Below, piece by piece: positions 45,419 through 56,397 of a stretch of 64,000 bases of DNA; the first letter of the stretch is position 1; each line of letters opens with the position of its first letter. Origin of the DNA: Laguncularia racemosa. Its lineage: Eukaryota; Streptophyta; Magnoliopsida; Myrtales; Combretaceae. Location: contig JBBMOL010000300.1 in the NCBI GenBank assembly GCA_037954665.1, positions 579,989 to 643,988 of the forward strand, read 5' to 3'. Below the pieces are notes generated by a model that worked only from the letters and a program-made list of their open reading frames with translations, had not been told where the DNA came from and made no database searches. Made by a program: the position numbers and the translations under genes.

Positions 45419-48400
45419 TTTCTTCGGGCTTGTGGAAGATTTGCCTTCAAATCTGATAGGTCTTCATGAATATCATATGGTATATAAGGCGATAGATCTG
45501 TAACATTAAATGTAACAGAGATGTCGTATCTTCTGGGTAATTTTAACCTGTATGCATTGTTGTTGGCGTGCTTTATAACTTTAAAAGGTCTATCTGTTCA
45601 GGGTGAAAACTTTTGTGACTTTTTGTGAGGAAATCTGTCTTTGCTGAGATTAATCCAGACTAGATCACCTGGATTATAGATTTTGGTTTTTTTGTTTTTG
45701 TTGCCTCGAAGTTTCTACTGTTCCTGAGTTTTTTTAAGGTGTTTAGATGCCCTTTGATGAAGTTTCTGAATCTCTTAGCTCGTTCTACTCCACTTAAGCT
45801 TTCTTTCTTTGTTGCCGGATTAACTATTAAATATAATGGAAGAGTAGGATTATAGCCATACATGACTTTAAAGGGAGACTTACTAGTTAAACTATGAGTT
45901 AACCTATTGTAAGTGAACTAAAAAATAGAGAGACACAAGTCTCAATCAATAAGATTTTTGCCAACCATTGGTCTTAGTAAGGCACCAAAAATACGATTAA
46001 CAACCTTCGTTTGACCGTCCGTCTGGGGATGGCACAAGGTATTATACATGAGTTTAGTACTAAGTATTTTCCATAGTGTTTTCTAGAAAAAAGCTAAGAA
46101 ACTTAATGTTTCTATCAAACATTATACTGTGTGGAACACCATGTAGTTTTACAATTTCCTGCACAAAAAGGTTAGCTATAAAAAATGCATTATCTATTTT
46201 GTGACAAGGTACAAAATGTGACATTTTGCTGAAGTGATCAACAACAACCATAATGGAATCCTTTCCTCTTTATATCTTGGGTAGGCCTAAAATAAAATCC
46301 ATACTAATATCAGTCCAGGGTTGTGTAGGTAAAGGTAAAGACATATATTCACCATGAACTCCTTTCTTTCCCTTTAACCTCTTACAGACAGCACACCTTT
46401 CCAATACCTTGTGGACGTCCTTCATCATACCCCTTTAGTAAAAATTCTCCTTCAACAACTCCAAAGTTCTCTTTTCACCAAAATGACCAAATAATCCTCC
46501 AGCATGAGCTTCCCTCACCAACAACTCTTTAACAGACCTATAGGGTATACATAATTTTTCTGCCTTATACAAAAAGCTATCTATCATATAATACCCATAA
46601 ACTATCTTTCCTCTAGAACATCTCTCAAAAATTAATTTCAGGAACTCATCATGCAAATACTATTCCTTCATCAATTTAAACCCAAGCAGTTTTTATTGTA
46701 AAGAGGTGATAAGTACATACCTGCATGACAAGGCATCAGCTACAACATTCATGCTTCCCTTCTTGTACTTAATCACAAAAGAAAAACTCTCTTAAAACTC
46801 CACCCATTTGACATGGCGTTTTGACAGACGTTGTTGACTTCTAAAGTGTTTCAGTGACTTATGATCTGTAAAAATAACGAATTCCTTAGGAAGAAGATAA
46901 TGTTGCCATGTCATCAATGCCCTCACTAAGAAATAGAACTCCTTATCGTATACGGAGTAGTTTAAAGGTGCACCACTCAATTTTTCATTGAAATAAGCAA
47001 TGAGCTTCTTATCCTGCATCAACATAACACCAATCCCTACCCTTGAGGCAGCACACTCCAAATAAAAAATTCTATCAAAATTAGGTAAAACTAATACTGT
47101 AGCAGTAGTTAGTTTTGTTTTCACCTCCTCAAAGCTCTTTTGGGCTTGTTCTTCCTAAAAAAAAAAAAAGAACATTCTTCTTTATCAATTCAGTTAACGA
47201 ACTGATAATGCTACTAAATTTTTTGACAAAATGTCTATAGAATGACGCCAGTCCATGAAAACTCTTTACCTCAGCAACTGAATTTGGTGTTGGCCAATCC
47301 CTAGTAGCCCTCACCTTTTCTTCATCTACTATGTTACCAGAATCAGTTATAATAAATCCAAGAAATGTTACCTCAATTTGATAGAAAGAACACTTCTTGA
47401 GATTTGCATACAGTTGTTGCTCCCTCAGTACTAAAAACATGGCCTGTAAATGATCCACATGATTTTCCAGGTTTCTGCTGTAAATCAAAATGTCATCAAA
47501 ATAAACAACAACAAATTTTTGCCCCCAGAAATTCCTTCATTACATGATTCATCACCCTCATAAAAGTATTAGGGCATTAGTCAGACCGAATGGCATGACC
47601 ATCCACTCATATAACTCATGGCGTGTTTTAAAAGCGGTCTTCCACTCATCTCCTTCCCTCATTCGAATTTTGTGATTTTGTTGATGGCTCTACTATCAAT
47701 GCACATCCTCCATGTGCTATCCTTCTTAAGAGCAAGAAGGGCAGAAACAATACAAACTGATACTCTCCTTGACAAGACCCCTTTCTACCAATTCATCCAC
47801 CCGACACTTCAATTCTTTAGTCTCTTCAGGATTCATGCGATATATAAGTCGATTTAGAAAAATTGGTCCAGGTTGAAAATCAATGGCATGTTCAAAGCCT
47901 CTCAGAGGTGGTAATCCCTTAGGTAATTCATTTGGAAATAGATCTTTGTACTCATCCAATACCTGAGTTACCACAGGGGGTAACTATTCACACCCATCCA
48001 CTTATAATGCATATCTCATTTGCAACTGATACACTGGCCTCTCATCTTCTATGGCCACCTCCAGTTCATACTACCCCACCAATAATGTCTTCTTCTTCTC
48101 AGCTTTATTTATTTGCCTCTATGCCTCTTGTACTTTAGAAGGTGACATGGGGTTCAATACTATTCACTTACCCTCTTTTCGGAACACGTAAGTGTTCCTA
48201 AAGCCATCATGTCATACTTTCCTATCATACAACCAAGGCCTGCCAAGTAATATGTAGGGTGCACACATAGGAAAAATGTCACAAATAATCTTGTCACGAT
48301 ACTTATCTCCTATGCTGAAAGGAACCTTAGCTCTCTAAGTGACATGTAGACTACCCTATCACTCAACCAATGCAATTTATAGGGCTTGGGATGCAAAGTT

Positions 48401-48740
48401 GTGACTAGTTTCAATTTAGTGACTAGTTTCAATTTAGTCACTAATTAAGCAGCCACAACATTAGTACAACTACCTCTATCAATAATAAGAGCACGTAGAT
48501 TACCTTGGATCCTACAGGAGATGTGAAATTTTTTTCCCTTTGCTCATCCTCATCGGTAGGAAAGGTAGCCATTGCTCTGTGCAATACATTAATGGACAAA
48601 TATTGATCATTCCCTTTATCCTCATGTACTTTAGCATTGGCATCACCATAATACTCGTCTAATACAATCGATAGATATGTGGCCTCATGTATTTCTTCCT
48701 TGTCTTCCTCACTCTCAACCTCTATAGTAGTCATAACCCT
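45418..48740 (-). pseudogene. Outer Gypsy pol (PR, RT, RNase H, integrase), broken
   Basis: After the gag knuckle, an acidic linker (48734-48441) and a decayed protease. RT begins near 47970 (VLDEYKDLFPNELPKGLPPL, then RMNPEETKEL), has VYFDDILIYS near 47490, and ends with VTFLGFIITDSG and WPTPNSVAEVKSFHGLASFY. RNase H: 47124-46792 (YSVYDKEFYFLVRALMTWQH, FTDHKSL). Integrase: zinc part AHAGGLFGHFGEKRT near 46500 and CAVCKRLKG; core MDFILGLPK and VVVDHFSKMSHFV near 46230; then YGYNPTLPLYL near 45855. The C-terminus reads DLKANLPQARRNDGNQ and GPITKAKAKARARARELQ, the last part inside the 3' LTR. Frameshifts and stops throughout. Confidence 0.87.
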
Positions 48741-49376
48741 TCTATTTGGACACTAAGCAGCTATATGTCCAAAACCCAGACATTTAAAGCATTTAACCTA
48801 GCGGTTCCGTCCTCCCGATGTCCTAACTACAGCCTGTTTGTTATCATTTCCTGCAACTATTTTTCCTTTCCCTGCTAATTCTTTCTCCCCTCTACTGTCT
48901 GGCACTACTGCATTCTTTTCTATACCTGTTACTCGCTGCTCGATACGGATTAGATCGCCTCTACCTCTCCACTTTCAGAGCTAACTAAATGGCCTTATCA
49001 AGGGTGTCATACCTCTATAGCTCCACAATACATGCAATTTCATATTTCAACCTAGACACAAACCGCGCTAAGGTTTGCTTAGGAGGTTTGACTGACCCAC
49101 ATTTGATCATCAGTGTCTCAAACTCCTGGACATATTCATTAACAGTTTTGCTTCCCTGTCTCAATGTTTGGAGACGTATGAATAACTCCTACCTGTAGTG
49201 CTCTGGTATAAACCTCCTCCTCATAACCCATTTCATTTCCTACCAAGTACGGATCTCAACATCACCATCCCTTCGTCTACTAGCTACAAGGTTCTTCTAC
49301 CATAAGGCGACATATCTTGTAAATTTTATTGCTACGAGACAAACTCGAGTGTGATCATTAATTTCATAACACCCAA

Positions 49377-50201
49377 TGATGGGAATCAACCCTATGGTTC
49401 CAACAGTGATGAAACCAAATTGGATACATGAGCCCAGATATCCACATGTTGTCATATTTATCTAATAATACTTTATCTTTTCATTGTAGCAGGTAAATTT
49501 TTCGGTTTTACAAGATGGTAAATAAAATGTACTAAGGATCAATTGTGAGACATTCTTGGACTTACATCCACCGGTTCTCAATGTGTTATATTGAAGTGAA
49601 GAACTGGCCATTTGCAAACTTATTTATATTTGTAATTTTATGTTTGAGAACCGACCATTTGAATGGTTTTATTGTAATTTGGTTTTGTTGTTTTTACCCT
49701 AATTAGAGCAAGTATAAATGCTTACTAAATAGGGTTTAGAAGTAGCTTTTTGGAATTAAGAAAATACATCTTTTGTCGTAAGGAGAGTCCTTGCTTGCAA
49801 ACCTTACTCTTATCAATTTCACTTATGAAATTGTGGTGAGATTAGCTTGAGAAGATTGTGAGTAATATCAATCTTTCTCTAGTCACTACCCATTGTTTTC
49901 TAGTGTGTCATATCTAGATATAATTGGTTGTGTTACTTGTTATCTTTCACGTGAATTGGGGTTCCTATTTTTTTTTCAAATTTGATTCAAGTCAATTTGA
50001 GTGGAATTCAGTTCATTTATATTGTTATCCTTTACTTATTATACAATTACATTGTTCCTCATCACAATTTAGCATCATCGCCATTTGAATCCACGTGAAT
50101 TAGGGTTCAAGTGTTGGTTATTGATCACACCTTTGTAGGATTGTTTTGGTGACCATGCACTTGTATTGGTATGTTTGCAATTAGAATTGTAGAGTACATC
50201 A
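49377..50201 (+). repeat. Nested Gypsy 5' LTR
   Basis: 825 bp, TGATGGGAATC to GAGTACATCA. Followed at 50211 by the primer site. Confidence 0.9.
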
Positions 50202-50210
50202 TACTCTTTT

Positions 50211-50222
50211 TGGTATCAGAGC
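50211..50222 (+). other. Nested Gypsy primer-binding site (tRNA-iMet)
   Basis: TGGTATCAGAGC nine bases after the 5' LTR; complement of the initiator tRNA-Met 3' end. Confidence 0.9.
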
Positions 50223-51271
50223 AAGGTTTAGAGAAGGGATTTGCATGAACTTCAATTTGGGAATTAGGTTCTTGTTCTTCCATTTCTTAATTGGAGTTAT
50301 TTGAAGTTGAATTGAAGTAATTATATGTGATTGTATTGTGATATACCTTATTATTGCGAAAGTGGAAGTGGAATTTCAGAATTGATCTTTGTTATCTTCA
50401 TCTTGCCATGAGTTGCTTGTTGTGAGTGGAAAACGGGAAGTCTTTGAATTTGAATTTCAATGTTTGAGTAGTGTTGATTGTTGTAGTATTCTTTCCTTTG
50501 CAAGAATTTGGAAATTGAAGTACTTTTTTTTTTTTTTTTCAGATTTGCTATTCTTGCCGTAGATAATTAGGAAACAATTTGAATTCAAAAGTAAACTTTA
50601 AGTTTAAGAAGTTATTGTGTATTGTTAACCTTAATAGACTTTGACTATTTTTTAAAAATTGTTTCTTACCATTTGGAGAAGCCTTCATTATTTGTTCCAT
50701 TGTTGTTATGGCCATGAATTGGGAGTGTATGTGTGTGTTGTGATTCCTGCTTGCACCATGGTGGAGTTGTGTGTGTTGGCGATGTGAGTGTGTAGTGAAG
50801 GGGTTGCAATGTGGTGTAGTGTATGTGTGTATTATAGTGGAGAGGTGCTGCATCGTGGTTGTGTGTGTGTGTGTTGTGCCGTGGTGAAGTGTGTGTGTGT
50901 AGAAGAGTGTGTATTGTGGTTAAATTTTGAATTTCAAAAGCAATCATTAAGTGTGAGAGTTATTATGTATTGATCCTATAAATACACTTTGATTAGTTGG
51001 AGTCATTAACTTACCATTTGGAGAAGCTTTCATTATTGCTTCTACTTGTATTATTGTCGTGATTGTAAGTGTGCCATGGGTGTGTGAAGCTTAAGTGGAG
51101 TGTACTTTGTATCTTGAAGTGATCGAGGACGTGAAGTAGCGATTGTTATTGTTGTTGTGAAAGTGTGGTTATTGTTGGTGTGAAAGTGTGGTTATTGTGA
51201 AGGGGTAATTGTGAGGTATACTACATTTTCCTTGAATTGTCTGTGTATTTCAACAAATCAAGTTAACAACC

Positions 51272-52570
51272 ATGTCAAATGATAGTATGAATGGGGGAAT
51301 TGGCAATGAGGCCAATAGCCAAGTTGGTGGCAGTCAAGGTCATCGAACTGCAAGTGGAAGAACTTTGGAGGAGCAGTTACAGGACCTCACCACCGTTATT
51401 GCTATATTAGCAATAAGGATAGATCGGATGACGATGCCACACCACTAGTGGCAAATCCTTAGGCACCACCACCTAGGGTAGTTCCTTAAAATGTTCAGAA
51501 GGAGGGTGTAGTTGGAGGTAATATAGGAAGAAGAGCGAAGGAGATTATCATGCTCTTAGGGAGGAAATAGATGATAATTTTGGGATTAACCCATACCCAA
51601 ACAGAGATTTCAGACCACCTTGGGGATTGGAGTATGTGAAATTGCAGATGCCTTCATTCGATGGCAGGGGTTCAGCAAATGATTACTTGGATTGGGAGGA
51701 CAAAGTTGGGGGTCTATTCAAGTGTTATGAAATTGATGATAACACTAGGGTTCGTCTTGCAACTATAGAATTCATAGGTTATGTCGCCTTGTGGTGGAAA
51801 AATCTAGTGATTAGCAGACGAAGGGATGGAGAGGTTGAATACATTCTTGGAGGGACATGAAACGGGTTTTGAGGAAAAGGTTCATATCCGAACATTACAG
51901 GCAAGAACTGTTTATGAGTCTCTAAACATTGAGGTAGGGAGGCAAAACAGTAGATGACTATGTATAGGAGTTTGAGACACTGATGATCAGATGTGGATCA
52001 ATCAAGCCTCCTAAGCAAACCCTAACACAATTTGTTTCTGGGTTAAAATATGAGATTACCTGCATTGTAGAGTTGCAAAGGTATAATACATTTGATGGGG
52101 CTATTCAATTAGCCTTTCAAGTGGAGAGTAGAGGTGATCCAATCCTTTCCAAGCCATTAGTAACATGTATGGTACTTCTACTAAACCTATTAGACCGAAT
52201 GGTTAGATGGGTGGATAAAAGGGAGTAAGGGAACATGCTAAGGCTGTAGACAAAAATATCTCTAGCACTGATAAGGAGAAAAATGTTTCTAGGAAAGGTA
52301 AAGAGGTGGTTGGGTCTGATTTTAGGCAAACGGTACCAGGGTCAACCAGTGGGAAGATGCACCAGATTAAATGTTTCAAATGCATGGGTTTTGGACATAT
52401 GGTTGCGCAGTGTCCCAATAAAAGGTTGATGACTGTTATGGAAGGCAATGAAGAAGATGTCGAGCCTACAGATTTATCCAAGACTGTTATTGTGATGATT
52501 AGAACGCTGAAACACATGAGGACAAAAAGGGTGAAAATTATTTACTTATTAATGTGTTATGCAAGGTTAT
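51272..52570 (+). pseudogene. Nested Gypsy gag, broken
   Basis: Starts MSNDSMNGGIGNEANSQVGG, parallel to the gag of the outer element. Core at 51627-51860: LQMPSFDGRGSANDYLDWED then KCYEIDDNTRVRLATIEFIG and YVALWWKNL. It continues at 51983-52228 (MIRCGSIKPPKQTLTQFVSG) in another frame and ends with a CCHC knuckle, IKCFKCMGFGHMVAQCPN, near 52365-52420. Stops and frameshifts near 51447 and 51860. Confidence 0.87.
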
Positions 52571-52619
52571 GACCATATCTCCAAATGTTAGGGATATACA
52601 GAGAGAGAACCTGTTCCAC

Positions 52620-53150
52620 ACACCCTATCGGATTTGAGGTAACCTATGTGTTTTTTTCATCGATGGTGGTAGTTGCACTAATGTCATATTTGCTACATTA
52701 GTAAATAACTTATAACTAGCCATTAGCCCACATCCATACCTTTATAAATTGCATTGGTTAGACGACCGAGGTAGTTTGCATGTTACACATAGGGAAAATG
52801 TGCCATTTAGTATAGAAGATAGATATAGTGATGAGATTATCTAGTGATGTGCTTCCTATGTGCGCCTTTCATATATTGTTGGGTAGGCCTTAGTTATTTG
52901 ATAGGAAGGTGCTTTATGATAAGATTAGAAACACTTATATGTTTTAGAAAGATGGTACACGGATTATTTTGACTCCTATGTCCCTGTCTGAGGTTCTCCC
53001 TTTCCAAGAATAGATTTGAAACACCAACGACTCGTCAAGACCTCAAGCTAACAAGCAAACACAAACACTAGGTGTTAGTCCAAGAGAAGACCCCTTAGAT
53101 TTGAGGGCAAATCTTTCAAAGGCCCAAGGAGATGATGGGAATCAACCCTA
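52620..53150 (+). pseudogene. Nested Gypsy protease remnant joined to pol C-terminus
   Basis: A protease-like stretch (FIDGGSCTNVIFATLVNNL region near 52660, LLGRP near 52880) is followed within about 200 bases by DPLDLRANLSKAQGDDGNQ, the extreme C-terminus of pol, running into the 3' LTR. RT, RNase H and integrase are absent between them, which marks a large internal deletion. Confidence 0.75.
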
Positions 53151-53937
53151 TGGTTTTAACGGTGGTGAAAGCCCAGATATCAAATGTTGTCATATTTATC
53201 TAATAATACTTTATCTTTGCATTGTAGCAGGTAAATTTTTCGGTTTCACAAGATGGCAAATAAAATGTACTAAGGATTAATTGTGGGACATTCTTAGACT
53301 TACATCCACTGGTCCACAATGTGTTATATTGAAGTGAAGAACTGGCCATTTGAAGACTTATTTGTACTTGTAATTTTGTGTTTGGGAGCCGACCATTTGA
53401 GTGGTTTTATTGTAATTTGGTTTTGTTGTTTTTACCCTAATTGGAGCTAGTATAAATACTTGTTAAGTAAGGTTTAGAAGTAGCTTTTTGAACTTAAGAA
53501 AATACATCTTTTGCCGTGAGGAGAGTCCTTACATGCAAACCTTACTTTTATCAATTTTACTTGTAAAATTGTGGCAAGATTTGCTTGAGGAGATTATGAG
53601 TAATATCAATCTTTCTCTAGTTGCTACCAATTGTTTTCTAGTACGTCATATCTAGATATAATTGGTTGTGTTACTTGTTATCTTTCACGTGAATTAGGGT
53701 TCCTATTTTTTTCAGATTTGATTCAAGTCAATTTGAGTGGAATTCGGTTCATTTATATTGTTATCCTTTGCTTATTATACAATTGCATTGTTCCTCATCA
53801 CAATTTAGCATCATCGCCATTTGAATCCACGTGAATTAGGGTTCAAGTGTTGGTTATTGATCACGCCTTTATGGGATTGTTTTGGTGATCACACACTTGT
53901 ATTGGTGTGTTTGCAATTGGAATTGTAGGGTACAACA
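53133..53937 (+). repeat. Nested Gypsy 3' LTR
   Basis: 805 bp, same ends, preceded by a purine-rich stretch (AAAGGCCCAAGGAGA). Confidence 0.92.
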
Positions 53938-54419
53938 CTCAAAAAGGCCTTCTACCTTATCTTCCCAGTCTAGATAATCCTCTACAAAACCCTTTCCTGC
54001 AAATGAAGGCATTTGCAACTTTACATATTCCAGACCTCGAGGCAGCCTGAACTCACAGTTAGGATAAGGTTCATCCTCAAAGTTATCATTCCTTTCCTCT
54101 TGAAAAGCATGATAATCTCCTCCCGTTCTCCTACCCTTATTTCCTTCAACTACTCCTTCCCTATGTGCATTATTAGGGGCTACTTGGGGCGGGGGTGCTT
54201 GTGGATTTGCCATTGGTGGTTGTGGCAATGTAATTTGATTAACCCGTGTTGCCAGTGTAGCAACAGTGGTGGTAAGATCCTGCAATTGTTTTTCTAAAGT
54301 TCTTCTTCCACCTGCAGCATGACAGCCCTAACCTCTTGCTACAACCCGATTATTGGCCTCATCATCAATTCCCCCATTCACACTATCATTCGACATGGTT
54401 GTTGAATTAAACTTTGACA

Positions 54420-54790
54420 AATTCTTTCCCCCCTCTACAACACCAATTCCTTCAACCCAAATACACTCTTCATAAGACACACTTCAAGGTATAACTCACA
54501 CACACCCATGACTCAACACACCTTCATGGCAACACATAAATATACCCACCGCACAACACACACCTCACGGTACAACATAAACTCAATCACGGCTTAACAC
54601 ACCTTCACGGTAACACACACATACACCCACAACAGAATACACACTCTCACTGTACAACACACACCTCACGGTACAACACAAACTCAATCATGGCTCAACA
54701 CACTTCAAGACACAACACACACCCAATCACGATTCAACACACCTCACGGTACCACATGCACTTACGGCACTACACACCTCCCACGGCACA
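54420..54790 (-). repeat. Minisatellite-like repeats in outer Gypsy leader
   Basis: Many imperfect units of the type CACCTCACGGTACAACACA between the 5' LTR and gag. The nested element has a comparable G/T-rich leader on its own strand (50690-50930). Confidence 0.7.
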
Positions 54791-55114
54791 ATTTTCTTAA
54801 TTACTCAAGTCAATATTGCAATCAAAGCAAATTAATGAATAATTACTACATAAGTTCACAATTATGGAATCAAACTGAAGTAAATCTCTAACCTTCCACG
54901 CAAGTAACTCATGGAAAGAACCCTAGATATAATTTCCTTAACTTCAATCCGCGAAATCCAATGTAGCTACGACACAATTGAACATTATTCCTCAATTTCA
55001 CTTCATACAACAACAATTGTTAAATGGCACAACAAGAACCCTAAATTCCTAAATCAAAATCAAGATTCCCACATGTAATACCCTTCCTTAAACCGTAGCT
55101 TTGATACTAAAATA

Positions 55115-55825
55115 TGATATGCTAAAATCTAATTCCAATTAACAATCCTAATTGAGAATTCAATTAAGTAATTGTGCAATCAAAATTGGCATGAACCTTA
55201 ATTTCACATGAACCCTAATTGACGTGAAACAAGAATAAAATGAAGCGCCTAATTCCTTACCAAATATAACACACTAGTTGAAATTAGGAATGACTTTCAA
55301 TTTTGATGTAACTCACAATAATTCAAGTCCACTCGTCACAATCCCTTGATAGAAATTGATAAGAGTCAAATGGAAGAGAAGAGTGCTCATTTTCCACGTA
55401 AAATAGAAACTGTAAAATGATTGTTCTAAAAGTCCCTTTATGTTGTCTTTTTACAAGTATTTATACTTGTTCTAAATATGGAAAATAATAAAAGAAAAAA
55501 CTAGCTACATAGGGGTTGGTTCTTGAAGCTCTCCTTTGGTTAATTGAGCACAATGCAAGGCCGGTTTTTGTTGATTCATTTAGGTCTGTGAATCACCCAC
55601 AAACCAAGCACTAGTGTGCTTGCTCATCGTCCTGTAATACCGACAAATGTACCTGATTAAATACAAAACAATTATATAAAGAAAATGAAGACACTATGTG
55701 AATGTCTTCGAGTTCCAATTTGTTTAAAAAATATTCTCAATGCTAAGTTTTGTAGTTCTCTAGCTCTCACTCTCACTCTCGCTCTTGTTATGGGTCTTGT
55801 AGATGCATTGGTTTGATTCCCATCA
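55115..55825 (-). repeat. Outer Gypsy 5' LTR
   Basis: 711 bp; minus strand begins TGATGGGAATCAAACC and ends AGCATATCA. A diverged primer site (AGTATCAAAGC, compare TGGTATCAGAGC) follows near 55105-55090. Confidence 0.92.
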
Positions 55826-55830
55826 CCATC

Positions 55831-56397
55831 CCTTGTCTACATCAAATCATTAATTATGGTACTACATTTTTTATATGAATTCATATAAATCTTCTTTAGA
55901 TATATGTTTTTTACATTATAATAGCTTAATGTAGTCATAGATTCTGTTAGTTAATTTTGTCTACATATTTCTTGTCCATTGCTTTGTTTTTTTTTTTTTT
56001 TTGAGTCATTGTCTTTTGGTTAATTTATTCCTACGTGCCATAGTCTTATCAATCTTTTTCTTCGAAGTTGATACTTGTTGTTAGTCATTGCCTTTTTCTG
56101 GTTAAGCTCACACTTGTTTTTCTTGTTATTCTGTCATTGTTCACCGATGTGTTGTTGTTTGGTCTAAAGCTCTATGAATTCTGTTGCAAGCTTGAGTAAG
56201 GCTCCAATATACTCTAATAGGTGTGATGATTTAGCCCGAATTAGCCTTGATCTAGAAGAAAAAAATATAGAGTTGATTAATGAGAATGAATATATTGATG
56301 GTTGGCAAAGTAATCTTAGATAAATCTTTAAACAAAAATGGAGGGATAAATATTTTGAAAAGAGCTTGATCTAAAATGGGTAATGTTAAGTTTTCAG
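55831..56397. other. Spacer between Gypsy and Athila elements
   Basis: T-rich sequence holding one short ORF (56174-56323, listed separately); otherwise nothing recognised. Confidence 0.45.
56174..56323 (+). CDS. Short ORF, unrecognised
   Basis: 49 residues beginning MNSVASLSKAPIYSNRCDDL and ending WQSNLR. Amino-acid use looks protein-like (Leu, Glu, Asn rich, no low complexity), unlike most chance frames here. It lies directly upstream of the Athila LTR. It may be an exon or a pseudogene fragment; no family recognised. Confidence 0.2.
   Translation: MNSVASLSKAPIYSNRCDDLARISLDLEEKNIELINENEYIDGWQSNLR

Larger units (their letters stand above)
49377..53937 (+). mobile_element. Nested Gypsy element, pol-deleted
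   Basis: Plus-strand element of 4.56 kb with LTRs of 825 and 805 bp, inserted head-on into the gag of the outer element. LTR ends are TGATGGGAATCAACC and TACAACA. Target duplication CCCAA/CTCAA (49372-49376, 53938-53942), one mismatch. It encodes a gag related to that of the host element and a protease remnant but no RT, RNase H or integrase, so it could only have moved in trans or lost pol after insertion. Confidence 0.92.
48760..54396 (-). pseudogene. Outer Gypsy gag, split by nested element
   Basis: Starts MSNDSVNGGID at 54396, followed by a Pro/Gln linker and then GLEYVKLQMPSFAGKG, DYLDWEDKVEGLFEC, where it is cut at 53938 by the nested element. It resumes at 49376 with YEINDHTRVCLVA and continues through a TVNEYVQEFETLMIKCGS-like stretch to a CCHC knuckle (CFKCLGFGHIAA) near 48770. 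Joining the two parts at the 5-bp target duplication restores the order of the nested copy (KCYEIDDNTRVRLAT). Many stops. Confidence 0.87.
44721..55825 (-). mobile_element. Outer Ty3/Gypsy LTR retrotransposon
   Basis: Minus-strand element with LTRs at 55115-55825 (5') and 44721-45418 (3') and a perfect 5-bp target duplication CCATC at 44716-44720 and 55826-55830. It spans 11.1 kb, of which 4.56 kb is a nested second Gypsy element in its gag. Pol order is PR-RT-RH-IN, as in Ty3/Gypsy. All coding parts are broken. I could not assign a lineage with certainty. Confidence 0.94.

Noticed and set aside
50548..50973. His/Thr-rich ORFs on the minus strand and a Cys/Val-rich ORF on the plus strand
   Set aside because: Translations of the GT-rich tandem repeats in the leader of the nested Gypsy element, not genes.
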